NCBI GenBank assembly: GCA_024663395.1
Contig: JANFAH010000002.1
Coordinates: 1,612,001 to 1,676,000, forward strand
Length of the DNA: 64,000 nt
Source of the DNA: Pisolithus tinctorius
Lineage: Eukaryota; Basidiomycota; Agaricomycetes; Boletales; Pisolithaceae
Reading direction: 5' to 3'
The position numbers were made by a program, and so were the translations under genes. Under the pieces are notes generated by a model, which saw nothing but the letters and a program-made list of their open reading frames with translations, was not told the origin of the DNA and made no database searches. Below, in pieces: positions 35,730 to 45,378 of this stretch (its first letter is position 1; every line of letters begins with the position of its first letter).

Positions 35730-36917
35730 TCAATGTCCCAGGTAACGACACTGGTAGCAAGCGTACTTGTAGAGGGGGTGTCCCTCAGGAACTGCAGTAT
35801 GTCCTCTGGTGTAGAACCAAAGTTGATCAGTAGGGATGGGGAGGAAGGGAGTCGGAGGGAGAGGACCAGCGGCATGGACAGCATTATGATAGTTCTTGTC
35901 AAGGCCGGCCCACAAAGTGTCTGTTAGAAAAACCTCCCAACCAGAGTTGTTATGTCCCATCCCCAGACGAGCACCAACCTCTTTAAAAACCATCACGTTA
36001 TCAGCCATTTCCAACAGGGGATCCCACTGGACTTCCTGATCAGTGGAAGGCTTCATTTCAGGTATGACTGGAGACATTTCTTTAGGTTTGATCCAGTCGA
36101 GAAGCCGAGAAGCCATAGGGGCGGGAAACTCACCGATCTGTCAGTTGCGAAGGTGATGGTAGGCTCCTCCAGTTGCCGCTTCTAAAATGTCCACATATCC
36201 CTTTTTGAGCATGGAGGTCATAATGACCTCTGCCAGGGGAGTGGTCCCAGAAAGTTGCCAGGTCCTAAGCTTGGAGGCACACCATCTGATCATGTCTGCT
36301 GCTCTGTAGATTTCAGACAACAGCCCAAAATACTTAACTTGTTCCTGTGTGCACCCGTCAATGTCGTCCCCATTGTTGAAGACATCAAGTGCCCTAGTAA
36401 TGTCCAGGTAGTCACTCGCTGAGACTGGTAGTCGTGGCTTGTCATCCCTGGCAAGGGCGACTGAGGCAAGCATGTCGAGGGTGGCATTGTGACTGGTGAC
36501 AGGTTCTGCTGGATGGGCGGGGCAAACGTGGGGAGAGACAGGAGCATTGGTGGAGTGGCTGCTGGCTGCTCCTTGATCGGTGCCATGGTGAGGCTTCTCT
36601 TTACCCTTTCCCTTTCCCTTGCAGTTACTGTCCCCGACTGGGGGGACTCTGGCCTTGGGGAGCAGTACTCGGCAGACCGAGAAACCCTGGTGTGGATGCG
36701 ATCTTGGAGGTTTGGCGAGAGAGGGCAGTACGGACTGTGACAAGAGGGATGTGGAGTCCAATCCAGGAAAGCAGGAGGAGGGGGACAGGGGAGGGGAGTT
36801 GCAATAGACGATGGGCGGGACCTGTAAGAAGTCTCGGTCGGCTGAGGGGTCATAAACAGATTCTCCAATGAGGTCGGCATAGTCATTTTCAGTGTTGACA
36901 GAGTGAGGGGAGTCCAT
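35730..36917 (-). pseudogene. Chromovirus ORF3 downstream of pol
   Basis: A 396-codon frame that starts at ATG 36917-36915, overlapping the pol TAA by one base (TAATG). It reads through one TGA (36141-36143, in HHLRNxQIGEF, probably from CGA) to 35730. Features are a Pro/Ser-rich N-terminal half, a KGKGKGKEKPHHG basic patch, SASDYLDITRALDVFNN, CTQEQVKYFGLLSEIYRA, and DWIKPKEMSPVIPEMKPS further on, ending YKYACYQCRYLGH. No known domain. Most Gypsy elements have nothing between integrase and the polypurine tract, so this is an additional gene of unknown role. Confidence 0.6.
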
Positions 36918-38219
36918 TAATTTCTGAGGTGGTGAGTGAGCTTGTACTGATCAAGGGCATCCATTGCATGGTCTTTTATATGTTCTTCGGGTTCCCACGT
37001 ATTTGATGAATGTGGGAACCCTTTCCACTTGAATTTGCACTGTCCTCTGCGCCCATCTGTTTTGTGATTCAGTATCGCCTCAACCTCCCACTCCACCTCA
37101 TCATCTACCAACTCCGGTAATGGTGCTGCAGGTGCAGCGCCATATGTTTTGTTTTTGGTGAATGGAAAGATGCGGGACCCATGGAACACCGGATGAACCT
37201 TCCAAGTAGAGGGAAGGTCCAATTGGAAGGTGACAGGTGACACGACCTGAGTCACTTTGAAAGGTCCAAGATGTTGGGGTGCAATCTTGTCGCACTGGTT
37301 TTTGATCCTAAGGTGCCCAGTATCCAACAGCACCTGATCTCCGACTTTCGGTGGCACATACAAACCTTTGCTGCATGAACGCATCAATTCCTGTGCCTTT
37401 CTGTGCACAAGGATGGCAACATCCTGGCTTGATGCAAGTCGTTCTAGCCTTTCATCTATGGAGGGGACCAGGGTGAGTCATACTTCAGGGTAGGGGGAAG
37501 GGTCATATCTGAGGATGAGGGAGAACGGGGTCATCTTGTGAACGGAGTGGATCCGGGAGTTGTGAGCAAACTCGGCGGAGGGTAGTTTCATGCTCCATGA
37601 GTTAGGGAACTCGGAGCAGTACAGGCGAAGGTACCCCTCAACCTCCTGATTAACCCTGTTTGCTTTCTCCATTAGTTTGTGGATGGTACCCAGTACTTAG
37701 CTTGGTTTTTACCCCTATTGCTTTGTACAGCTCTTTGGTAAACAAAGATGCAAACTGTGGACCACAATCTGAGATTACCAATTCCAGTACCCCAAATCAG
37801 GAATAAATGAATTGATGGAAGAGTCAGGTGATCCCGACGGAGTCAATTGTTTTGTGACATGGGGTGAACAACGTGGCTTTGGTGAGGCCCTGATCAACAA
37901 CTGTGAGAATAGAGTCATATTTTTGTTCTTCCAAGACTGGGAGATTGGTAATGAGATCCATTGACACCTGCTGGAACAGGAAGGTGGTTTTAGGAGTAGT
38001 GTGGGGAGTAACTGGGGGTGTGGGTGGATGCATGACGACCTTGGTAGTTTGACATGCAGGGCATCCTGCGACATAAGTCTTGATGTCTTTTCCCATACCT
38101 TCCCACCATACTCCCTTTCTCATTTTAGCGAACATCGCTTTTTGTCCAGGGTGTCCAGTGGACTCATGATCATGATAGGAATGCATGCAGTGGTGGCAAT
38201 CCTCAGGTGGGATATACAA
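36917..38219 (-). pseudogene. Integrase with chromodomain (pol 3' part)
   Basis: From 38219: a zinc-binding HHCMHSYHDHESTGHPGQKA...CPACQ region, then catalytic-core pieces SMDLITNLP, VISDCGPQFASLF, and HPQTNGESK. A one-base insertion near 37650 shifts frame before VNQEVEGYLRLYCSEFPNSW. It continues PKVGDQVLLDTGHL, a GPFKVTQVVSPVTFQLDLP SH3-like module, and a chromodomain (VEWEVEAILNHK...KFKWKGFPHSSNTWEPEEHI). Chromodomains of this kind guide integration to marked heterochromatin in related elements. A TGA also interrupts the core at VGITxLFHQF. Confidence 0.9.
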
Positions 38220-38351
38220 GTGAGTAGTTCTGAATTGTTTTGTTCCGTCTTCTGCTATGGTTATATTGTCGCTTGGCTCTGGGCCTGTTGAACCTTTTGA
38301 TGTATTGTTCTTGACACGTTCATACAGGTCAGTTGAGATGGTGTAAACCCC

Positions 38352-40403
38352 TCAAGCTCCTTTTATGGGTTCCCTTGTGGGGCGAGCTTTGGAGGCCAAA
38401 CTCTCCTTTGCAGATTCCTCAAGTGGGTGAGAGTAAGGCTTGGTTTTTGAGCAGTTAACACGAGCAGGAAGATGACTGATCCTTGCTAGTTGATTTATTT
38501 TTAACTGTTTTTGAATTTTTGTAAGCAAAAATAACAGGGAAACAAGTTGAATTTGTGGTTTTGAAGGGTCCACCCCCTTCGAAAGCCAAAGGTTCTCCAG
38601 GAGAACCGTGGCCACTGGGGTGGGTTCCTCTGAAGAATTTCTATGGGAAAGAGTATTGGCAGGGACCTGAAGGCAGCCAGCCTGCCACGAGAACCGAATA
38701 GGGTAGGACTGGATAGTAGCAGCCCAGCGTGCTTGACGTGGGGTGAGCTGCTGAGGTTCCCGGTAATATTTGAGGTTTTTATGATCTGTAAAAACAATGG
38801 TTGGTTCGACCAGCAAAAGTAGATACAGGCAAAAGGCTTTGAGTGCCCATATGACTGCCAACATCTCCAAGTCATAGACCTGGTAGCACTGTTCCACACC
38901 AACCAATGACTGCAAAAGATAGGAACAGGGGTGCCACTCATTGTCCAAGCCCTTTTGGGCGAGCATGGCACCTGTTCCGAGTTTTGAAGTGTCAGTGAAA
39001 AGTGCAAAAGGCTTGGAGAAGTTGGGCATTGTGAGGACCGGAGACAAACATAACAAAGTTTTTAGTCTTTCAAAAGTGGCCACTCGCTCAGGGGTCCATT
39101 GATACGACATGCCTTTCTTGGTAAGGTCGTGGAGCAGGCATGCAACGCTTGAGAAAGAAGGGATGAACTTCCAGTAGAAATTGCAGAATCTGAGGAATCT
39201 ATGAAGACCTGTAAGATTTTCAGGGGCCTCCCACATACTAATGGCATCAGTCTTCGTCAGCAAAGTCTCCATACACCCTTTTCTGATTATCATTCTGAGG
39301 AACTCCACTTCTTCAACTTCGAAGCAGCACTTGCTGATCTTGAGGCGAAGTTCTTCCTTTTCACAGATTTTCAGGAACTCTGTTACATGTTTCCGGAGTT
39401 CTTCGATAGTCTTTGCATGGACAATGTCGTTGTCCATGTACCCTACTTGCTTTCCTCATTGAGATTCGAAAGTTTTGTCCATATACCTTTGAAAAGAGGG
39501 AGGTGAGTTACACTGGCCAAAGAACATTACTGTGGGTTCAAACAGCCCTCTGGGGGTTATGAATGCCCCCTTCCACTCATCTCCTTCTTTTACTTGAAGG
39601 TTAGTAAACCCCCATCGAATATCAAATTTAGCATAATATTTTGATTTGACCAACTCATTGAACAGCGCCTGCGCATTCGGTAGTGGATGCACATCTTGGA
39701 TGGTAAAGGAATTGAGGTAGCAATAGTCTTGGATTAGTTGCTTCTTTCCATCCTTCTTGGCAACAAAGAACACCGGTGCCACTTGAGGTGAGGTGGACAG
39801 TTGAATCTTTTTGCATTTTAAATTTTCATCAAGGAATTCATCTAGGATTTTTAGTTCGTCAGGAGACATCAGATATACCATTGCTTTCTTGGGTTTAAAA
39901 TCATCCTTCAGGCATATTTCGTGATCAAGCCTGGGACGATGTTTTGGCAGCAGGATATCGTCTTCTGTGAAGACCTTGGCGAATTCCTTATATCACTCTG
40001 GAAGATGGACCTCTTCCTTGGTCGAAGCTTGTGTGGCTTCTAGTTCTGTGGATAAAGTAGTTTTATTAATAAACACTTCCAACTTCTTGGAAGGTTGCTC
40101 CTCGACGGAGACTTCCTTAACATTAGCTTTTTCTGGATACATGAAACTATCATCCCAGCATGTGATCTTACCGGTTTCCCAGTTCATGTGGGGTTTGAAC
40201 TCTTTTAGGAATGGCATTCCCAAAAGTACATGTTCCTTTCCAACAAGTGGCCCTACACAGCATTTGACCCGAATGACATGTTCCTTGATTTCCATCTTCA
40301 GGGTGCACTTGTGCATCACCCACTCTTCGTCTTTCCCAGTAAATGAGGTAGTTTTGAACTTGCTTGATACATGGTACGTTGGTATCTTCAACTTGTTTAC
40401 CAT
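38352..40403 (-). pseudogene. Protease, reverse transcriptase and RNase H (pol)
   Basis: Just upstream in the same frame is CIDSGAEVSLISK, the aspartic protease active site (DSGA). RT signatures are VAPVFFVAKKDGKKQLIQDY, INxPLP-like HPLPNAQALFNELVKSKYYA, KFDIRWGFTNLQV, and a catalytic box that reads YMDNDIVHAK where Y-x-D-D is expected. RNase H signatures are FALFTDTSKLGTGAMLAQKG, YDLEMLAVIWALKAF and FTDHKNLKYY. TGA codons at 40404, 39993 and 39456 break the frame, each plausibly from CGA. Confidence 0.92.
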
Positions 40404-40594
40404 TCATTTGGAAATTAAGGAAACCTCTGCACCTGAGTCAATACAGGCCCATATTCCTGCCTTGAAGTTGGGTAGGATAATGAGTCCAAGAGGAGAACAG
40501 ATTCACATATTGGATTCATCATCTATAGAAGTACATTTAGCTGACAACACAGAAACCAGACTGACTGATGCAGGAATTGGTTCAGCAGTCCTCT

Positions 40595-42004
40595 TTAAAA
40601 ACCCAACAACTTCTTTTCTTCGTCGTTTGCTTCCCTATTGCCTACATAGGCAGTTTTGCTTCCATCCTTGGAAACCACAATGTGAACTCCAGTGAGTTGT
40701 TTGGCTTTGCAGTCACTCTTGTAGTGACCCTTCTTGTTACAATTAAAACATGTGATGTCAGTGGCAGACCTCTGGACGTTCTTCTTTCGCTTATCAACAT
40801 CCATAGCATCAGGGTCTTGGTTATTACTTCAGAAATGAACATACTTCCTTTCATACTGAGACTCCTTCCCTTCTAGGATATGTTTGGTGGTGATAGCAGT
40901 TTGTGCTTCTCCCACAACCTTGATCCATTCCAAAATGGTAATAGGGGCACAGCCACTGTTGAGGATCCAGTCTCGGTATTCCTTCAAGAGACCTTTTCCA
41001 AAGAAGATTCCTGCTTCACGGGACTCATCCTTCAACTGTGCCTTGTTGACAAGGCCTGTAAATTCCACGATGTAGGCTTCAAGTTCGCATTTTCCTTGTT
41101 CGGTACTCAAGAGACAAAGGATGGCAAGGGTGGTTTGATCGCTGGACTCGAACGTAGCTTTGAGACGTTTGACAAACATCTGGAAGGTATCCATGTAGTA
41201 AATGGAGCCATCATTAAGCTTGTTCTCGTTTTGATAATTTTCAGCGAAAGAGACTGTGGCCCCCTTTGTCATATATGTGAGAGCAAACAAGATCTTGAGA
41301 GCTTCGGTGTTGTAAACATGTTTGTTAATGTTGAGATAACCTTCAACTTGGGTAAGCCACATCTGAAGACTATTGTGGCTTCCATCATATTCTCCTGGGC
41401 ACCCAACATTAAACTCACAACCCCTGTTAGGAGGGCAAGGGTGGTAATCGTCATCATCATCATACTTGGATTTCCCCTTACTGCCACCACCAGTGGATGG
41501 CTCTGGGAGTATGTCCTTTCTGAAATTCTGAGTGTACCATCTTTTCAACATTTCTTTGGTGGGCACACTAGAGGGAAATGGGTCAACATTCTCGCAGATG
41601 AGGCAATATGCCTCTTCTGCCATAAACAACTGTTGATCTTCAACTTTCTGCCTCAACTCCTCCTTGGTATACATTTTGGGAGGCATTTCCAGGGCAGACT
41701 CTCTGTGACCTTGGGTCATGGACATTATGGGTGTTTGTGCTTCTTCCTGTTCTTCTTTGAGGACTGATCCGAGGGAAGAACTAGACTTCTGATCATCTTC
41801 TTCTTCTGAACTTAAAGTGACTTCTTCTTCACGATAATGCGACAAAAAGGAAATACAAGGGTTTGTGGCGGAGTAAGATGGTCCGAGTTGCCCACGAGGG
41901 ATAGGGGGCAAAGGTGGGTTCCTTCCTAGACCTAAAGAAATGGGGCAAGGGGGAACCGGAGGCTTACTCTTAGAGGGTGAAGACACTTTTACAGATAGTG
42001 ACAA
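40595..42004 (-). pseudogene. gag polyprotein with CCHC zinc knuckle
   Basis: ATG 42004. A Pro/Ser-rich N-terminus precedes a capsid-like part (CPGEYDGSHNSLQMWLTQVE, KILFALTYMTKGATVSFAEN, FESSDQTTLAILCLLS, CELEAYIVEFTGLVNKAQL, GIFFGKGLLKEYRDWILN) and a nucleocapsid knuckle CFNCNKKGHYKSDC. TGA at 40829-40831 (KYVHFxSNNQD) splits the frame and is probably a mutated Arg codon. The frame ends at TAA 40595-40597, just after a GGGTTTT heptamer. Confidence 0.88.
40598..40604 (-). promoter_or_regulatory. Candidate -1 ribosomal frameshift heptamer (gag to pol)
   Basis: On the minus strand the gag frame reads TTG GGT TTT TAA. The heptamer G GGT TTT matches the X XXY YYZ slippery pattern, directly before the gag stop. 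A -1 slip continues TTA AAG AGG into the frame that holds the protease, RT, RNase H and integrase. This explains how pol would be expressed. A downstream stimulatory structure was not assessed. Confidence 0.6.
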
Positions 42005-42242
42005 TGGAGACTGAGGGAGGAATTATATCCCGAAGGAAACCTGTCAGTGTGATTTGGGTTTGGTGACCGAGTTACTTTTCATGAAGGGAGTAACAAGGTC
42101 GAGCTCAAGGGAGGCGATCTATTAAAGCCCAAGGGCTGCCTGTAGAGCAATGAGTTGATTTGAAGGAAGGGTTTGTTGAAGTTCAGAAAACCCTAGGATG
42201 AGCGGTCACAAGTCCTGGAAAGCTGCAAGAGTTTTTCAATTT

Positions 42243-42961
42243 TGTTATGCCCAAGCCAAGTGACTTTGTCAAATGGACTAGTCACAAGTGGTGCGAGGGG
42301 GAGTCTACGGGCCAAACTTGTTGTAACCCCTATGGCTCAACTTGTTATTGACAAGTACTGGCAAGGGTCACCTCTACTGGCGAGTTCTTCTGAGATCACG
42401 ACAGAGAGGGAACAGAGTATGAGTCAAAGATAACAGCTGAGTTGCAAGCTATCGAAAAACTGAGGATACAAGGTATGGTACACACATATTTATACATAAC
42501 TGATAGGGTACCATACCAGTTGCACTGTCAAGGCAGTAAGTATCCGCAGCAATAAACAATCGAACAGAAAAGGAAACACACAGTGTCAGACAGAGCGGGG
42601 GAAGGATGAAGCGAGGGCTATACCAGCTGTGCAATCAATGCACAGTGAGGAGCCAGACACCAGAACTAGGAAGTAAACATACGAGCAATATAAACAAGTC
42701 AAAGGAACATGGAAGGGAGATCAGGACATAAATGAAATACTGTCCATCAGCTGTGGGTGCAGCTACAAGTCAGAGTGATGAGGGCATATGCAGCATCAGT
42801 AGGTATTGGAAATACCTCCACTGCCGGTGATCCAAAGGCTCTGGGTGCCAACAGACTGAGGACTACCATGGCAAGGACAAATGACGTGACAATGACACAC
42901 ATGACCCACATGACCTTGCAGTTTGGGTGAAAAAGGAAAAAGCCCCTATACAGGTGTAACA
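42243..42961 (-). repeat. Right LTR (5' LTR of the element)
   Basis: 719 bp, starts TGTTATGCCC and ends CAGGTGTAACA. The right terminus has decayed from the GGGCATAACA seen in the left LTR. The primer-binding site should lie at 42242 leftwards (minus strand AAATTGAAAAACTC), but it matches no tRNA 3' end I can name. Confidence 0.92.
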
Positions 42962-42966
42962 CACAG
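42962..42966 (+). repeat. Target-site duplication CACAG, right
   Basis: An exact repeat of 34835-34839. Joining the flanks with one copy gives GTG AGC ACA GAT GAT, an uninterrupted Plavaka reading frame. Confidence 0.9.
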
Positions 42967-43322
42967 ATGATATGAAGGAAGGAATGCTCAGCATGAATGT
43001 TGCTCAAGTTTTGTGTCTTTTCTCTTTTGTTCATACCAATGGCCAGACATTCCCATACACACTGATCCATTGGTTTGATTGAATTGCTGATGAACCCAAT
43101 GAATTGACAGGCATGTGGATGGTTGCACCATCTTTTGTGGAGGACAGCTCACACCTTGCAGTAATACATATTGACAGTATCATTTGTAGCACACATCTCC
43201 TACCAATTTCTGGGGACAAGTATGTCCCACCATATGTCAACTGTCACAATTCGTTGGACATATTCTGCAGATTCTATGTCAATCATTTTGCAGACCACCA
43301 CATGTTCAAGCTGGTGTCATAA

Positions 43323-44040
43323 TTCTTTTGTAAATTGCACTACTTGATTTACTTTAGAATTTATTGAGCTTATGGAACTCTATGCCAAAACAGCTGTAAG
43401 ACCACTAAGATCCATAAGACATGTGAGATAACAAAATAGTTGGCTCTTTTGTCTTAATGTTCTCAACAAACACAGCATGCTTAGCCCAGCACCACAAGCA
43501 GTCACAAGTACATTAAGCTGACATAAGTGTGTTTTAAGTATGAATAAGACTTTTGTTAATTTCCTGATGTGGGGCTGAGCACTGAGGTCTAAGACATGAC
43601 ATAAAGGCCCTTCGCTGTCACTTGCAACGTTGAAGAGCGTGGGAACTGTAAATGACGGGGCACTTCACAGTGGTGAATGCTAGTGGCGCATGAGAGAGTG
43701 AGTGAGATCCCGGCACTGCATAATACTGTCACAATGCATTTCATGGATTCCGAGTGCATCGCGGTAGGCTGCGTGAGTGGTGGGTATCTGAAAATTGTGT
43801 CCAGCCCTAGACTAGCCACCCTTGAGTAGACCAACAAGGTCTTGACCAGACTCCGAAGATAATTGTTTCTTCTTGACTGTCGTAGCCGTGCATCCACCGA
43901 CTCTCCCTAACGCTCTAGTCACAGTTAGTCCCACTTACTGCCATTTCAGTGTAACTGACAAGCGGTTTTTCCTGGTCCACGTTCTCATACAGTCAGTGGA
44001 GTCTCACTGGCGGGTGGGCCGGAGCCAGTGATATCGTTCG
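43323..44040. other. Right end of the CpG-poor block and F-box gene upstream region
   Basis: CG remains rare to about 43560 and then returns. The part right of 43600 is the upstream region of the gene at 44041. No coding frame and no clear transposon terminus. Confidence 0.4.
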
Positions 44041-44855
44041 ATGCCTCAAACCCTTCCAAATGAGCTGCTAATGCGAATTTTCCGCATCAGTATGTTATCT
44101 ACGCACGATCCATACACCTTGCTTGTTGCCAGGAAAGTTCACACATGGTCAGTTTCTTTTTTCTTGCATCGTCTTCTACGAAGATTCACAGTTCGCTCAC
44201 AGTGTTGAGCAGGACAGAACGCTTTCTCTATGAGAAGGTCGTCTTGGCAGAAGAAGCACAGGCATCGTACTTCCTTTCGTCTCTCCAGTCTCGGCCAGAA
44301 TTTGCAGCAAGATCTGTCCGATTCTTGCGGATCAAGCCTGCTGTTCAACTTCGTACTGCCATTGAGATCCTTCAGCTGTGCTGTGGACTGGTAGATCTCA
44401 TTCTGCAAATTGTACCATGCGTTCCTGGACGTTCATACTGTCTTATCGACACGCTCAATACTCTCCCCCTGAAATCCCTCTCCCTTTCACTTTCTTTAGT
44501 TTTTGACAACTCCCCATCATTCTCTCTCCACTCGGTCGCATTCTTCCGTCAACTCACGCACTTGGAAATCAAAGAGGGGTGGGTACTCTGGGGATCCACC
44601 ATCGGGTTGGAGCAACTCAACCACCTTACTCACCTGGCTGTGTGCCTCAGCACCCAGTGGACCCAGGCTTCTCTTATCAAGCAGATCCTTACCAACTGTT
44701 CTAGGTTGAAACTTCTCGTCCTGTGGAGTACAGAAGCTTCAGATGAGGTAAAAGCTTATATGAGGTACTGGGAAATTTCCGATAAACACATCATCCTGGC
44801 TGATTGGTCATGGAGCTGGGGTGGCTTAGAGCCAGAGCAAGACGAGTTTTTTTAG
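44041..44855 (+). CDS. F-box / leucine-rich-like protein
   Basis: Exon 1 is 44041-44147 and exon 2 is 44192-44855, joined at phase 2 across a 44-nt GTCAGT...ACAG intron, giving 256 aa. The N-terminus, MPQTLPNELLMRIFRISML, has the shape of an F-box helix (LPNEL...I). Next comes YTLLVARKVHT and then SLTVLSRTERFLYEKVVLAE, followed by leucine-rich segments (LPLKSLSLSLSLVF, FRQLTHLEIKEGW, LNHLTHLAVCLST, NCSRLKLLVLWS). Many small F-box-like proteins of this kind exist in agaricomycetes, presumably as SCF ubiquitin-ligase adaptors. The call rests on shape, not on a strict motif. Confidence 0.6.
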
Positions 44856-45029
44856 TGGTCTTGCCGTAGCAGAGTTAATCGTTTCCATACCGTGTCCATT
44901 AAATAACGTGCCCTGGATGACCGGAGAGGGAACAATACTGTATATAATGCATTTGTGGCCATCATCAAGACAGATGGAAACAGATCTAGTAGACATAAGA
45001 AACGTGCGGAGCCAACAATTAGTTACCAA

Positions 45030-45378
45030 ATGGCAGGTGACGCGAACGCGAACATCTTCGTCTTTGACGACAGGGTGTGTATGTGCTCTATCAAGGAGTA
45101 CCCTGGCGAAGAAGAAGCAGAGACGACTTTTGTGGAAAAGTCTTCGACGCCGACAGGCACGGGTGGGCGCGTGGAGGAAGCTGGAAAGGTGGATGACGAA
45201 GAGTAAGACTGGGACACCTCGAGGGGTGGAATACGAAGGCGGCAGAATGTACACGGACCGCGGGGGGGATAGATGGCAGTGCGAGCGAGGGAGCAACAGG
45301 GCAAAGCCTGTATTCTGCGGGGTGAAAGGGTTCACGGACGGAGGGAGAGTCGACTTTTTTGTTAACGGTAGGATGTAA
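45030..45378 (+). CDS. Short spliced ORF family, best-preserved copy (83 aa)
   Basis: Exon 1 is 45030-45202 and exon 2 is 45300-45378, joined at phase 2 across a GTAAGA...CAACAG intron. The protein reads MAGDANANIFVFDDRVCMCS, IKEYPGEEEAETTFVEKSST, an acidic hinge, then AKPVFCGVKGFTDGG and RVDFFVNGRM. Related copies are at 9434-9240 (-) and 48965-48620 (-). Exon-like parts and the sequence before ATG (TTACCAAATGGCAGG) are conserved in all three. No family is recognised. It is either a small host gene family or a gene carried by an unknown element. Confidence 0.5.

Larger units (their letters stand above)
34840..42961 (-). mobile_element. Ty3/Gypsy chromovirus-type LTR retrotransposon, degenerate
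   Basis: Total 8122 bp, transcribed right to left. Two 719-bp LTRs bound gag, protease, reverse transcriptase, RNase H, integrase with chromodomain, and an extra ORF. Domain order (integrase last) and the chromodomain put it in the chromovirus branch of Gypsy. At least six TGA codons (40829, 40503, 40404, 39993, 39456, 36141) and a frameshift near 37650 inactivate it. CG content within the element is higher than in the block around it, so it arrived later. It inserted into the Plavaka-type gene with a CACAG target duplication. It is not autonomous now. Confidence 0.93.
31999..43322 (+). pseudogene. Second Plavaka-type transposase, split by a retrotransposon
   Basis: The 5' part is 31999-34839 and the 3' part 42967-43322. 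Motifs in order: a C2H2-like finger (CPHAGCNCLFKTVPSLKQH), PYGSQLRFETAEFLFQNTEM, PPFADHKELYNTIDTT, PPWMDQTYEFWF, YENFMSGDWAWMQ, FVPIILGSDKTTVSVATGQN, WPVYVSIGNIHNNVQHAH, DIHQLLALDLLHQLVKGTFK, FSQWTGDDSKALMK, SLCTSITESKHITAVKKPW and SGIGSMWHKYIRAMPSWHQG. After the insertion it continues VLCLFSFVHTNGQTFP, GMWMVAPSFVED, HIDSIICSTHLLPISGDKYV. TGA codons at 32607, 32859, 33836 and 43080 all fall on expected Arg positions. Dead as a gene even without the insertion. Confidence 0.85.
19960..43560. mobile_element. CpG-depleted composite transposon block
   Basis: From about 19960 to 34839, and again from 42962 to about 43560, CG dinucleotides are almost absent while TG and CA are abundant. For example 25981-26160 contains no CG, whereas 54001-54120 contains eight. 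The block carries remnants of four transposon-type genes: an accessory ORF (20470-22224 -), tnp2 (25114-28877 -), DUF6532 (29367-31785 -) and a Plavaka-type transposase (31999-43322 +). A chromovirus (34840-42961) interrupts the last. Exact ends are uncertain; no terminal inverted repeats were found. It may be one large element or several nested ones. Confidence 0.7.

Noticed and set aside
40880..41767. 295-codon plus-strand frame
   Set aside because: Antisense shadow of the gag gene on the minus strand.
42200..42242. Primer-binding site inside the right LTR
   Set aside because: The sequence next to the LTR matches no tRNA 3' end I can name; left unassigned.
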